DNA of 64,000 nucleotides from Acidimicrobiales bacterium (GCA_020629635.1 JAHDCX010000014.1:62001-126000), one strand, 5' to 3'. Shown: positions 9,088-17,891, counted from the first letter of the stretch. The notes: generated by a model from the letters alone, not told the origin. Made by a program: numbers and translations.

Positions 9088-11202
9088 CTACCAGTTCGGT
9101 TTGCCGGCAGACGACACGTTCGGAATGCCGAAGTCGTCGCCGTCATTGTCGTTGCTGAGTCGCCATCCGGCGCATCGTCCCGCCGCGTCTCCCGACGTCG
9201 TCCATTCCCAGCAGGCGCTCTGGCGAGCGCCGTCCGTGGTCTCGTTGGTGAGCGAAATCGATTGTCCCGCAAGCGTTGGCGATACACCGAATGAGGTCTG
9301 GACGGAGGCGTCCCACAGGTTCCACTCGGCCGACGGTGCCGTACCGATCTCTGATCCAGGGCTGTTCGGATCGCCCCATGCCATGTAGGCGACGACGTGG
9401 CCTTTGTCGTCGAGGAGCCAGAGATCATCGCTCGATGCCAACCCGGGACTGGCGAGGGCGGCTTCATGGTCGATGGCGCCGTGCTCGCCCCGGTCCCTGA
9501 GTGTCGTCCAGAGCAGCAGTCGTTGGCCCTGCGGGAGCGAGCCCACCGGGAGCGGGGCGACGATCGAACTGGCGTCCGGGGTCTCTTGCCCGATCCAGTA
9601 GTCAGAGAGAGTCCATCCGGTGAAGTCGACCGCGCCGTCAGCGACGACGATCATCTCGACGAATTCGGTGTCAGAGGCCCAATCGATCTCGGTGAAAATC
9701 ATCGTCCCGAAGTGCGGGCTCAGGGCGATCGCCGGAGGCAGCGGAGGCGGGTCGGCGATGTCGAAAGGGGGTGGATCGTCCAGCGTCGGCGGCTCTTCGA
9801 CCGGGTCCGGCGTTGGTTCGGGCGGCGCCGGTGGCTCGGGCTCGGGAGCGTCGTCGGCCGGTTCGAGGTCGGCGACCGTTGTCGTCGATGTCGTGTTGGC
9901 TGTTGTGGGCACGGCGACGATGGTCGTGGGGGCAGCAGTCGGCGCATCCGCGTCGTCAACCACCGGCACGGCCGTGGTGGCCACGAGAGTCGTCGTGGTG
10001 GTCGATGAGGCGTCGACCGGCGCCTCATCATCGACGAATGCGACGGCGTCGGGCTCGTCGCCCTGCCAGGGCATCTCGGCTGGGGCAAGCGTGGCAGCGC
10101 CGACCACGATCGCCGCACTCGCCGCCACGTTTGCGATGGGCTGTGCCGCAGCGACGAGCGGCTGCGCACTCGGGACGCCGATCTGGTGGACGCCCGGAAT
10201 GGCCGTAAACCACCCGATCGGGCCGGCGACACGGCGGATGTCGCCGATCGCGACCTGCATGAACGCTCGCACGACTGCGGGGTCGAACTGCTTGCCGGCG
10301 TTGTCGGCGATCTCGCGGCGGGCGATCTCGGGCGACAGGGCCGATTTGTACGAGCGTGACGAGGTCATGACGTCGAACGCATCCGCAACGGCAACAATCC
10401 GACCCGCGAGAGGAATCTCGTCGCCGCTCAGACCCTGTGGATAGCCAGATCCGTCCCACTTCTCGTGATGTGCGTCGGCAGCATGGCGCCAAGGGCCGAG
10501 CCACTCGGCAAGTGGGGCGAGGTGTCGCCGCGCGGTCGCCGGATGGCGCTGAAGGGTCAACCATTCCTTTCGGGAGGGCTTTCCCGGCTTGTTGAGAATC
10601 TCCTCGGGGACCTCCAACTTGCCGATGTCGTGCAGCAGCGCCCCCCAGCGCAGACGTTCGAGCGACGCCTCGCCAAGGCCGAGCTGTTCGCCGATCAACT
10701 CCGAATAGCCACGCACCCGTTCGGAGTGACCGCGGGTGCGCCGGTCGTGGGTCGAGAGAAGCGTGACCATTTCGATCATCTGTGCCGAAATCTTGTCGAA
10801 TCGATCGAGCGCCATGCCGCCGTTCTGGATCTCTTCGATCCGCTTCCGGGTCTTGGCAATCGACCCCGCCCGCAACGCCACGGAAAATCGACTGGGCGTC
10901 TTGTCCGGGAAAACCAGCGTCAGCTGCAGGAGCGCAGCGATTGGGATCAGGCGTCGTGCAACGAATTCTGCGGCCCGCACGAGGAGGACGGCAGCGCCGA
11001 CGAGGCCGGCCAACCACAGCCATCGGTTGATCCCGACCCGATCGGGCGGGTACCGGGTCGATGCCCACCATCCGAAGAGCAACGACATGAACACCGGCAG
11101 CAGGACTGCCACGATCCGCAAGGTTCGAGCGAAGACGCGTTGGCCTCGCCAGTGCGTCTCCGACGCGCCGGCGTAATCCATCTGAGTTGGACCCAACGCC
11201 AT
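9088..11202 (-). CDS. HD-GYP membrane protein with lamin-tail domain
   Basis: A 704-residue paralogue of the 1727-residue neighbour. Shared parts, in order, are the N-terminal GPTQMDYA motif, membrane helices at about 31-46 and 62-77, an HD-GYP domain with HDIGK at 191-195, RHP at 219-221 and HHEKWDGSGYP at 245-255, a weak third hydrophobic stretch (347-372), a Thr/Pro/Asp-rich linker (400-490), and a lamin-tail-like domain (about 492-680) containing IFTEIDW and VVAYMAWGD. The cadherin block of the neighbour is absent. The catalytic HD-GYP residues suggest cyclic-di-GMP hydrolysis in the cytoplasm; the C-terminal domain should face outside. The ATG at 11202 has no TANNNT box close by. The two genes are 75 bp apart on the same strand and look like a tandem duplication. 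Confidence 0.88.
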   Translation of the reverse strand: MALGPTQMDYAGASETHWRGQRVFARTLRIVAVLLPVFMSLLFGWWASTRYPPDRVGINRWLWLAGLVGAAVLLVRAAEFVARRLIPIAALLQLTLVFPDKTPSRFSVALRAGSIAKTRKRIEEIQNGGMALDRFDKISAQMIEMVTLLSTHDRRTRGHSERVRGYSELIGEQLGLGEASLERLRWGALLHDIGKLEVPEEILNKPGKPSRKEWLTLQRHPATARRHLAPLAEWLGPWRHAADAHHEKWDGSGYPQGLSGDEIPLAGRIVAVADAFDVMTSSRSYKSALSPEIARREIADNAGKQFDPAVVRAFMQVAIGDIRRVAGPIGWFTAIPGVHQIGVPSAQPLVAAAQPIANVAASAAIVVGAATLAPAEMPWQGDEPDAVAFVDDEAPVDASSTTTTTLVATTAVPVVDDADAPTAAPTTIVAVPTTANTTSTTTVADLEPADDAPEPEPPAPPEPTPDPVEEPPTLDDPPPFDIADPPPLPPAIALSPHFGTMIFTEIDWASDTEFVEMIVVADGAVDFTGWTLSDYWIGQETPDASSIVAPLPVGSLPQGQRLLLWTTLRDRGEHGAIDHEAALASPGLASSDDLWLLDDKGHVVAYMAWGDPNSPGSEIGTAPSAEWNLWDASVQTSFGVSPTLAGQSISLTNETTDGARQSACWEWTTSGDAAGRCAGWRLSNDNDGDDFGIPNVSSAGKPNW

Positions 11203-11368
11203 GATCGGGCGGTTCGGTTCCTCGGACGGTTGGATTGAGGCGAAACGTCCAGACGGGCCATCCGTCTAGGGCGATTGGACTGGTCGCCCGCGAGGTTCGC
11301 GCCGAGTCAGGGGCGATTCGGGGTTTTCCCCAATTGCTGCATTGTCGAACGGTCCTCACTCTCGTGAC

Positions 11369-12337
11369 ATGAGAACCGCGACCGCACCACCACCGCCCGC
11401 ACCCGATCAGCAAGCGACATCCCACGCACCGCCTCCGATCCCCCCACACATGAGGCGCCGGGCCTGGCTGCTACGCGTCGGCGGCGCAGCCGTGATTGCG
11501 ACTTCACTGGTGTTCGACGCCTCGCCGCTCGCTCTGCTCGCCGTCCTGTTCGTCCTCGTCGTCCCGTTCGAGCGGTTGTTTCCGCGACATCAACAGCCGT
11601 TCCGTCGGCAGCGGCTACTCCAGGATGTCGGCTACGCCCTGGCCCAACCGGCGTTCGCGGCGGTCGGAGTCTTCGTCGGCGCGATCATTGGCGCGCTCAG
11701 CCTGTTCTGGCTGCCCGGCCTCGCGACGCGACCCATTGTCGAATCGCTCTCACCGTTCACCCAAACGATCGTCGCGTTCGTCATCTTCGACTTCCTGATC
11801 TATTGGGCGCATCGATGGAGCCACGAGATTCCGCTCCTGTGGCGGTTCCATGCGCTGCACCATTCGATCGAACGCATGGACTGGGTCTCGGCGTTCCGCA
11901 ACCATCCAATCGACGGAATCATCCTGGCGCCGCCCGTCGCCTTCCTGATCGGTGCCGGCGTGCCGCTCGAGACCACCGGTGCGTTGGCGGTCCTCCAGGC
12001 GCTCGTCGGCATCTTCCTCCACGCAAACGTGCGGTGGCGGCTTCGACCACTCCAACGGCTGATCATCACCCCGGAGTTCCACCATTGGCATCATGCCAAC
12101 GACACCGAGGCGATCAACTCCAACTATTCGGTATTCCTGCCGCTCTGGGACATCATTTTCGGGACGTGGTTCATGCCCGAGGACCGGCGCCCCGAGCGCT
12201 ACGGCATCGACGAGTACGTGCCGCCGACCATGGTGGGCCAGCTGGCGCACCCCTTTCGGGGGCTCAGATCTTGTCGACTTTCTCGGTCTGGTGGACGGCG
12301 TCGACGAGACGAACCGTCCCGGAGCGCGAACGCATGA
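11369..12337 (+). CDS. sterol desaturase / fatty acid hydroxylase family membrane protein
   Basis: A 322-residue membrane di-iron oxygenase of the fatty-acid-hydroxylase superfamily. The histidine clusters that bind the two irons are present: HRWSH at 148-152, HALHH at 161-165 and HHWHH at 238-242. Hydrophobic helices occupy about residues 40-70 and 85-140, and another lies near 190-225. The substrate (sterol, hopanoid, carotenoid or fatty acid) is unknown. CACTCT six bases before ATG 11369 supports this start over an upstream TTG. The last 25 residues are Arg/Ser-rich and are encoded in the 74 bp that overlap the 3' end of the convergent glpX. Relatives normally end near the preceding AHPFRG, so this tail is probably a read-on into the neighbour. 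Confidence 0.87.
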   Translation: MRTATAPPPPAPDQQATSHAPPPIPPHMRRRAWLLRVGGAAVIATSLVFDASPLALLAVLFVLVVPFERLFPRHQQPFRRQRLLQDVGYALAQPAFAAVGVFVGAIIGALSLFWLPGLATRPIVESLSPFTQTIVAFVIFDFLIYWAHRWSHEIPLLWRFHALHHSIERMDWVSAFRNHPIDGIILAPPVAFLIGAGVPLETTGALAVLQALVGIFLHANVRWRLRPLQRLIITPEFHHWHHANDTEAINSNYSVFLPLWDIIFGTWFMPEDRRPERYGIDEYVPPTMVGQLAHPFRGLRSCRLSRSGGRRRRDEPSRSANA

Positions 12338-13238
12338 CCAGCGACTGCGTGCGCGCCGTGTCTCGTTCGTAGCGGACGCCTTGCAGGAGGTCGCCGTCCG
12401 TGATCCCGGTGGCCGCAAAGAAGCAGTTGTCGGACGAGACGAGGTCGGCGATGTGCAGGACTCGCTTCAGGTCGTAGCCGGCGTCGATCGCCGCGTTGCG
12501 CTCAGACTCGTTCCGAGGCCACAGCAGGCCCTGGAACTCCCCACCCATGCACCGCAACGCCGCGGCGGTGATGACGCCCTCGGGCGTTCCGCCAATGCCG
12601 AACAACACGTCCGCGCCAGCCTCGGGCCACGCAGTCGAGATGGCGCCGGCGACGTCACCATCAGGAATCAGTCGGATCCGGGCGCCCGCAGTCCGGACCT
12701 CCTTGATCAGCTCGGCGTGGCGATCACGGTCGAGGATCACCGCGGTGAGGTTTTCGATCGGCTGGTTCTTTGCCTCGGCGATCGAGTGGAGGTTCTCGGT
12801 CGGAGACTTGCGCACGTCGATTGCGCCAGCGGCGTCCGGGCCGACGGCGATCTTCTCCATGTACACGCACGGCCCCGGATCGAACATCGATCCGGACTCG
12901 GCAGCAGCGATCACGGCGATCGCATTGCCGCGGCCCAACGCCGTCAATGTCGTGCCATCGATCGGATCGACGGCGATGTCGACGTGAGGTGGTTCGCCGT
13001 TGCCGATGCGTTCGCCGTTGTACAGCATCGGCGCTTCGTCCTTCTCGCCCTCGCCGATGATCACCGTGCCGTCCATGGCCACGACGCTCAACTGGTGCCG
13101 CATGGCATCGACGGCAGCCCCGTCGGCGGCCTCCTTGGCGCCGCGTCCCATGAAGCGGGAAGCGGCGATGGCCGCGACCTCGGTCACTCGCACGAGCTCG
13201 AGGGCAAGGTTGCGTTCTGGATTGGTTCGCTCAGACAC
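12264..13238 (-). CDS. glpX: class II fructose-1,6-bisphosphatase
   Basis: A 324-residue GlpX-type phosphatase, which removes the 1-phosphate of fructose 1,6-bisphosphate in gluconeogenesis. Metal and active-site motifs are clear: IGEGEKDEAP near residues 61-70 and VDPIDGTT near 90-97, followed by GNAIAVIAAAE. Many actinobacteria have GlpX as their main fructose bisphosphatase. The start is GTG 13238 with an AGGAG Shine-Dalgarno seven bases upstream, so this gene is leadered, unlike many neighbours. Its 3' end overlaps the convergent hydroxylase gene by 74 bp. Confidence 0.95.
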   Translation of the reverse strand: MSERTNPERNLALELVRVTEVAAIAASRFMGRGAKEAADGAAVDAMRHQLSVVAMDGTVIIGEGEKDEAPMLYNGERIGNGEPPHVDIAVDPIDGTTLTALGRGNAIAVIAAAESGSMFDPGPCVYMEKIAVGPDAAGAIDVRKSPTENLHSIAEAKNQPIENLTAVILDRDRHAELIKEVRTAGARIRLIPDGDVAGAISTAWPEAGADVLFGIGGTPEGVITAAALRCMGGEFQGLLWPRNESERNAAIDAGYDLKRVLHIADLVSSDNCFFAATGITDGDLLQGVRYERDTARTQSLVMRSRSGTVRLVDAVHQTEKVDKI

Positions 13239-13310
13239 GGGGACTCCTGTTCGGCGCGTCAGCGAGTCCCCATCGGCACTTTCGGCTCTGACGTGACTCG
13301 TCGGAGACAG

Positions 13311-13316
13311 TACCGT
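13311..13316 (+). promoter_or_regulatory. -10 element TACCGT, leaderless
   Basis: Eight bases before ATG 13325, in the 86-bp gap that diverges from glpX. Confidence 0.45.
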
Positions 13317-13324
13317 TCCGAGTC

Positions 13325-14140
13325 ATGTCGTCCATGTATTGCTTTCAGTGCGGCCGCGAATACGTCGCCGAGGTCTCCGAATGCGTCGAATGCGGGGTGG
13401 AGCTCGTCGACGAGAAGCCGACGCCTCCTGAAGAGGTGGGCGGCGAGAACGAGCCTCAAGTCGCCTACGAGCTCTTCGAATGGTCATTCGAGGCTCGGCG
13501 AATGGTCGACCAGCTCCTCACGGGCGAGGGGATTGCGCACGGCTGGCAGGGCGCAGTCCTGATCGTCCGCGAAGCGGACGAAGATCGTGCGGACGCGCTG
13601 ATCGAACAGGCGGAGACGGCAGAGGGACCTCGTCTGGACCCCGACATCGACAAGGTTGCCTACGGCATGGAGGAGTGGTCGGCGGAGGCACAGTCGGCGC
13701 TCGTCGACGCGCTCGGCCTCGCCGGGGTCGCGCACGAGTTCGACGCCGACGGGGACCTGGTCGTGGCGGAGGAGGACGAAGAGCGGGTCGACGAAATCGT
13801 CGAGCAGGTGGCCCGACGGATCGCGATCGAGGACGAGCTCGGTGAGGCGGGGACCGAGCTCGAAGGACTTGCGTTGTCGGATCTGATCGGCGAGGTCCAT
13901 GGGCTCGCCCGCAAGCTCGACCGGAACCCGGGCGATGCGAAGTCCACTCTGGCGATGGTGAAGCAGGCCGGCACGCTCGCCGACGTCAGAACGCCGTTCG
14001 GCTTCGACAGCGAGCGCTGGGCGGCGATTCGCCAGTCGTCGTCCGCGATGGTCGGGATTCTGTCCACGGAGGACCGCGACGAGGACGACGTGCGCGGTGC
14101 GGCCTCGGCACTCCACGAACAACTCGCTGGCGTGATCTGA
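13325..14140 (+). CDS. zinc-ribbon protein with two DUF2007-like repeats
   Basis: A 271-residue soluble acidic protein of unknown function. An N-terminal zinc ribbon uses Cys6, Cys9, Cys20 and Cys23 (YCFQCG and ECVECG). Two similar segments of about 70 residues follow (ELFEWSFEARRMVDQLL and GMEEWSAEAQSALVDAL), each continuing with VREADEDRADALIEQ-type helices. They resemble the ferredoxin-like DUF2007 'putative signal transducing' fold. The C-terminal third is helical. Start ATG 13325 has TACCGT eight bases upstream. Confidence 0.6.
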   Translation: MSSMYCFQCGREYVAEVSECVECGVELVDEKPTPPEEVGGENEPQVAYELFEWSFEARRMVDQLLTGEGIAHGWQGAVLIVREADEDRADALIEQAETAEGPRLDPDIDKVAYGMEEWSAEAQSALVDALGLAGVAHEFDADGDLVVAEEDEERVDEIVEQVARRIAIEDELGEAGTELEGLALSDLIGEVHGLARKLDRNPGDAKSTLAMVKQAGTLADVRTPFGFDSERWAAIRQSSSAMVGILSTEDRDEDDVRGAASALHEQLAGVI

Positions 14141-14199
14141 GCCTGCGGCCGCACGGGTTTTCGGCGCCGTCCGATCCCGGCTGACCGTCGTCGCGTCGG

Positions 14200-14205
14200 T
14201 ACGAT
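14200..14205 (+). promoter_or_regulatory. -10 element TACGAT, leaderless
   Basis: Six bases before ATG 14212 of the J-domain gene, with no room for a normal 5' leader. Confidence 0.5.
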
Positions 14206-14211
14206 CGAAGG

Positions 14212-14922
14212 ATGGCCCTGGCGACCCTCGAGGTCTGGCATTCGCGCCCCATCGCCCCGACTCGCCGAGTTGCCCTCGGAGATTCGACGCTTCCCGTCGA
14301 TCCTGCACCCGGACCCGGCGGCCTGTTGCTGGGCGCGGTGATGGCGAGATTCAGCGACGATCTCGACGGCGACCTCCGCACCGACATGCTCGGCCTGATG
14401 TCGGAGGTCGAACGCGGCGTCCCCATTGGTCAGCCGCGGTTGCGTCACCGCCTGCAGGCGGACCGAGTCGGCTTGCTCCGAAGTCAGCACCGGCTGATCG
14501 CGGGAGCAGACGGGTTGCGCTTCGAGCTCGAGACGGCCAAGGGACTGCCAGCGCAGTCGGCGCTCGCCGCGGTCTACGCGGTCGGCGAAATGCCCCTCGC
14601 CGCTCGCCCCGCCGTCATGAGCGTGTTGCGCCGCGGCATGGAATGGGTCGGGCCGGTCGGCGCGGGATTGATCGACCACCTCGTGGGAGCGGACGTGGCG
14701 ATGCGGATGCGAAGCGGGGCGTTCGCGACCGCATCCGACCCGACGATCTGGGCACTGGGCGTGCTCGGAATCGACGAGGACGAGCCGGGGACCGGCCTGA
14801 TCCAGAAGCGGTACCGAGCACTGATCCGCGACGCGCACCCGGACCACGGCGGGGGAGAGGACGACGCCGCCGATCGAATCGCCGAGCTCACCAGAGCCCG
14901 AGAAATTCTCCTCGCGACATGA
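14212..14922 (+). CDS. C-terminal J-domain protein
   Basis: A 236-residue protein. The last 60 residues form a J domain with helix II (KRYRALIRDA), the obligatory HPD at 209-211 and a helix III (AADRIAELTRAREILL), so it should stimulate an Hsp70. The N-terminal 170 residues have no recognised domain, are mostly helical, and contain no Gly/Phe or zinc-finger region; this is not a classical DnaJ. The start ATG has TACGAT six bases upstream. The stop overlaps the next gene's ATG by four bases (ATGA), so the two are probably translationally coupled. Confidence 0.75.
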   Translation: MALATLEVWHSRPIAPTRRVALGDSTLPVDPAPGPGGLLLGAVMARFSDDLDGDLRTDMLGLMSEVERGVPIGQPRLRHRLQADRVGLLRSQHRLIAGADGLRFELETAKGLPAQSALAAVYAVGEMPLAARPAVMSVLRRGMEWVGPVGAGLIDHLVGADVAMRMRSGAFATASDPTIWALGVLGIDEDEPGTGLIQKRYRALIRDAHPDHGGGEDDAADRIAELTRAREILLAT

Positions 14923-15455
14923 CACCGGCTGCCGTCTCCGGGATGGTGATCACGCCGGGCGCGTCGGCCGACCGGGATCATCGGACCCTTGTCGCCGTCG
15001 AGGACGGCCTCGCTCCGTTTGCGGTCGAGCGGCTCACGCTGGCGACCACATCGATCCCTCGCGCCGTCACCAAGGTCGTCGATGCCACGAACGCCCTCGC
15101 CGAACGGCTTGGTGTAGCGACCGCCGATCTCGTCATCGGCGGCCGCTCCTTCGGGGGGCGAGCGTGTTCGGTCGCCGCTGCCGAGGGTTTGGAGGTCGCG
15201 GGGTTGGTGCTGCTGTCGTATCCGCTGCATCCACCGGGCAAGCCAGATCGCCTCCGCACTGACCATTTCGGAGACATCACCGTCCCGACGCTGTTCGTCT
15301 GCGGCGACCGTGATCCGTTCGGTTCGCCGGACGAGTTCGACGAGCAACTGCCGCAGATCAACGGTCCAGTGACCATGTCGTGGGTGTCGGGAGCGCACGC
15401 GCCACCCGATGACGCTGCCGTGGTCGCGGCGATCCGCGACTGGCTGCCAGCCTGA
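14919..15455 (+). CDS. alpha/beta hydrolase, Tex30/KANL3-like
   Basis: A 178-residue compact alpha/beta hydrolase. The nucleophile elbow is GGRSFGG with Ser77. The acid is in CGDRDPFG (Asp130 or Asp132) and the base is His160 in SGAHAP, giving a complete triad. It lacks a lid domain and resembles the small dienelactone-hydrolase-like Tex30/KANL3 group, whose substrates are mostly unknown. The ATG at 14919 overlaps the J-domain gene stop (ATGA), which fixes the start; the reading frame stays open further upstream but lies inside that gene. Its stop abuts the stop of the convergent L,D-transpeptidase gene within a palindrome. Confidence 0.8.
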   Translation: MTPAAVSGMVITPGASADRDHRTLVAVEDGLAPFAVERLTLATTSIPRAVTKVVDATNALAERLGVATADLVIGGRSFGGRACSVAAAEGLEVAGLVLLSYPLHPPGKPDRLRTDHFGDITVPTLFVCGDRDPFGSPDEFDEQLPQINGPVTMSWVSGAHAPPDDAAVVAAIRDWLPA

Positions 15456-15461
15456 TCAGGC
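15450..15461. terminator. palindrome at convergent stops, GCCTGATCAGGC
   Basis: A perfect 12-bp palindrome formed by the two abutting stop codons (TGA on plus, TCA on the plus strand for the minus gene). It could act as a short bidirectional terminator, but there is no T-tract. Confidence 0.3.
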
Positions 15462-16271
15462 GACGACCACCGGCACCCCGAGCGGCAAGAACTCGGCCAG
15501 TCGGGCGATGTCGTCGTTGTGCAGGCGAATGCATCCGGCGCTGACCGGCGTGCCCAGCGTCGACGGGTCGTTGGTGCCGTGGATGCCGAGCTGCCCGGGT
15601 CCGCCAGCGAACGTCTCGAACGTTTCGCTGAATCCGGAGAGTCCGTAGGCGAATCGCCCGTACACCGAATCCGGCTGGACTGGAGCGATCAGTTCGGTGA
15701 TGTAGTACGTGCCGCCCGGCGTCGGCGAGTTGTCCGCCGCCACACCGGCGACGGTTTCGAAGATCGGTTCGTCCTGCTCGGTGACCCGAAGACGGAACTC
15801 GTCGAGGTCGACGAAGATCCGGTAGTTGTGGGCGGCGAGTTCGACTTCCTCGGCCCGGATCCACCCCGTGCTTCCGTTGGGTCGTACGGGAAGGAGCACC
15901 CGGTGCCAGTCTGGACGGTTCTCCTCGGTCAAGAAGACGAGAGGACCGTTGGTCGGTGTCGGATTGTCCATCACGTGGGTCAGCGCGCCATCGGGCTCGT
16001 CGAGCACCTCGATCGTCGGAACGATTGCGGTCGCGATGATGGAGCGGTCGCGCGTCGTCGACGGGGCAGCGGCCTCCTCGGCGTCGATCGGTTCGAGCGA
16101 GCGGGGCTCCTTCAGGACCTGACCGAAGGGGGGACGCGTCGTCGTGGTCGTCGATCCCTGCACGAGACTCGGCCGTCCACCCTCTGGCGGACTGCACGCG
16201 GTGAGACCGACCATGGCTGCACCCGCAAGGCTGCGAAGCGCTTCCCGACGCGTCACGGGCCGTTCGATCAC
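15456..16271 (-). CDS. L,D-transpeptidase (YkuD) Tat lipoprotein
   Basis: A 271-residue cell-wall enzyme that makes 3-3 peptidoglycan cross-links or anchors proteins. The N-terminus is a Tat-type signal (TRREALRSLAGAAMVG) ending in lipobox LTAC with Cys26. A Thr-rich linker and an SH3-like region precede the YkuD domain (about 150-271). The domain carries HGTND (His231) and SAGCIRLHN, with catalytic Cys247. The start GTG 16271 overlaps the stop of the upstream MFS gene by four bases (GTGA), which decides it: the longer open frame upstream is only the antisense-free shadow of the transporter. The two genes should be co-transcribed. Confidence 0.92.
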   Translation of the reverse strand: MIERPVTRREALRSLAGAAMVGLTACSPPEGGRPSLVQGSTTTTTRPPFGQVLKEPRSLEPIDAEEAAAPSTTRDRSIIATAIVPTIEVLDEPDGALTHVMDNPTPTNGPLVFLTEENRPDWHRVLLPVRPNGSTGWIRAEEVELAAHNYRIFVDLDEFRLRVTEQDEPIFETVAGVAADNSPTPGGTYYITELIAPVQPDSVYGRFAYGLSGFSETFETFAGGPGQLGIHGTNDPSTLGTPVSAGCIRLHNDDIARLAEFLPLGVPVVVA

Positions 16272-17872
16272 GTCAGGAGCGTACCGCCGCCGGTTTCCTC
16301 GTCGAGTTCGGGTTCGTCGTTGAGCTCTTCGAGCGTCATCGATGCAGTCTCGGGGTACACGGTGATGATGAGGACCACGAGCAGGAGAGGGCCGATGATC
16401 ACACACGCGAGCGCCGGTCCGAACCCGCCCAGCGACTCGGCCAGCCGTCCGACGAGTTGGAGGCCGATCACGCTCCCCATGACCCCGGCCGCGATGATGA
16501 GGCCGTTCGCAGTGCTCCGGAGCCGGGTCGGGAACAATTCGGGTCCGTAGACACTCAGCGCCGGCACGGCGATGCCGGCACCGAGGATCACGCCGACCGC
16601 CCGAATGAACCAGATCGAGATTCCGCCGGAGAAGAAGCTCGCAAGCGTCAAGACGGCGCCGATCGTGGTGCCGATGGCGCCGACTGGTCGCCGTCCGAAT
16701 CGATCGGCGAGCACACCGCCGGCGAGCACTCCGATCCCGATCGGGGTCGAGGTGGTGACCGTGAAGAGACTGATTCGGGCGGCGCTGAATCCGAGCTCGT
16801 CTCGGAGAAACTGGTTGTCGAACTGCGAGGCAGGGGTCGAGAACAGCGCTCCCAGGGCGGCCCCCGCGGCCAACATGAGGAGCCGTTTGCGCAAGGTGGG
16901 GTTCGATCCCAGTTCGGCGAGCGACTCTCGCAGGGGCCGAGGTGCGTTTGCCGCGAATCGACGCGTGGTGGGAAGGCGGCGAGCCACCCCGACGGCAAAG
17001 GGAAGGAACACGGCGCCGATCGCGTACACGATGCGCCAACCGCGAGGGTCGAGGTCTGCAAGCGGGAGCACCCAGACGACCATGCCGCTTCCGAGTCCTG
17101 CGAGCAGGACGAGAATGCTGACCCCGTAGGCCCGGCTTCGTGGTGGCAGCTCTTCGGCGGCGACCACGAGGATGAGGATCGCCATCCCGGTCGCCAGACC
17201 ACGAGCAACGATCTGGGTGCCCGCGACGAACCACAGCGAGGGGGCGAGCGCGCCGAGCGCCGTTGCCCCGCAGGCCGCGGCGATGGCGATCGTGATCGCT
17301 CGTCGGCGTCCCTGACGATCGGCGAACACCGTGAGCGCCAGGGAGAGGACGATCGAGATCCGAGCGATCGTGAAGATGTCGGCTCGGACACTCGTGTCTG
17401 CGGACGGATCAATACAGGTGCGGCGGCCAGCGTCGAGCGCGAACTCGCCACAGAACTCGTCCGCCGCAAAGGTCAGTGTCTGGCCGATCACCGTCCCGAC
17501 GTAGCCGTTGACCACGGCGAGTACGCCGAGGAGGCCGATCACCCGGACCGCTCGGGCATCGAGCCGTCCCGTCGGCGCCCACCAGGGCTTGGCCACCGGA
17601 AGCCCTCGGCGGACGTGGCGACGGATCAGCGGCGTGATGAGAAAGCCGAACACCGGGATCACGATTCGCCATGCGACAGACTCGGACACTTCGTGTCGAT
17701 CCGTTCCAGACGAAACGACGGTGACGTGGCGGTCCCACTCGACGAAGGGACCGTCGGCTTGCTCGAAGCGTCCGTCGGCGACCTCGCGCTCGCGCACGAT
17801 TCCGTCGTGAGGCGTATGGAGCTCGAGGAGTCCCTGATCATCGACCACGAGGGTGCGTCGCTGCACTGGCAC
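16268..17872 (-). CDS. MFS transporter with N-terminal extension
   Basis: A protein of about 534 residues. An unusual N-terminal segment of about 65 residues (LVVDDQGLLELHTP, VEWDRHVTVV) looks soluble and beta-rich. One hydrophobic helix follows (about 67-83), and a major-facilitator core of about twelve helices begins near residue 110. The MFS loop motifs ADRQGRRR and ADRFGRRP are present in the two halves, and PETASMTLEE closes the protein as in sugar/organic-anion porters. The substrate is unknown. The start is uncertain: GTG 17872 and GTG 17866 both fit in the short gap to the divergent murA; I chose 17872, with CAGTAT seven bases upstream. It is coupled to the L,D-transpeptidase gene downstream. 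Confidence 0.8.
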   Translation of the reverse strand: MPVQRRTLVVDDQGLLELHTPHDGIVREREVADGRFEQADGPFVEWDRHVTVVSSGTDRHEVSESVAWRIVIPVFGFLITPLIRRHVRRGLPVAKPWWAPTGRLDARAVRVIGLLGVLAVVNGYVGTVIGQTLTFAADEFCGEFALDAGRRTCIDPSADTSVRADIFTIARISIVLSLALTVFADRQGRRRAITIAIAAACGATALGALAPSLWFVAGTQIVARGLATGMAILILVVAAEELPPRSRAYGVSILVLLAGLGSGMVVWVLPLADLDPRGWRIVYAIGAVFLPFAVGVARRLPTTRRFAANAPRPLRESLAELGSNPTLRKRLLMLAAGAALGALFSTPASQFDNQFLRDELGFSAARISLFTVTTSTPIGIGVLAGGVLADRFGRRPVGAIGTTIGAVLTLASFFSGGISIWFIRAVGVILGAGIAVPALSVYGPELFPTRLRSTANGLIIAAGVMGSVIGLQLVGRLAESLGGFGPALACVIIGPLLLVVLIITVYPETASMTLEELNDEPELDEETGGGTLLT

Positions 17873-17891
17873 GCCGGTAATACTGGCAAGA
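17873..17891. promoter_or_regulatory. divergent MFS/murA promoter with near-palindrome
   Basis: The 19 bp between the two starts hold GCCGGTAATACTGGC (17873-17887), an inverted repeat with one mismatched pair. It contains possible -10 hexamers for both directions: AATACT seven bases before murA, and CAGTAT on the minus strand. It is tight enough that one regulator or RNA polymerase could exclude the other gene. Confidence 0.4.

Noticed and set aside
12093-13562. Plus-strand open frame of 489 codons across glpX
   Set aside because: Antisense to glpX, whose GlpX motifs are unambiguous; no family features in the shadow frame.
13660-14925. Minus-strand open frame of 421 codons
   Set aside because: Antisense to the zinc-ribbon and J-domain genes, both with clear motifs and leaderless promoters.
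15456-17234. Reading the L,D-transpeptidase frame as a 592-residue protein
   Set aside because: The first 320 codons lie out of frame within the MFS gene. Tat signal, lipobox and GTGA overlap place the start at 16271.
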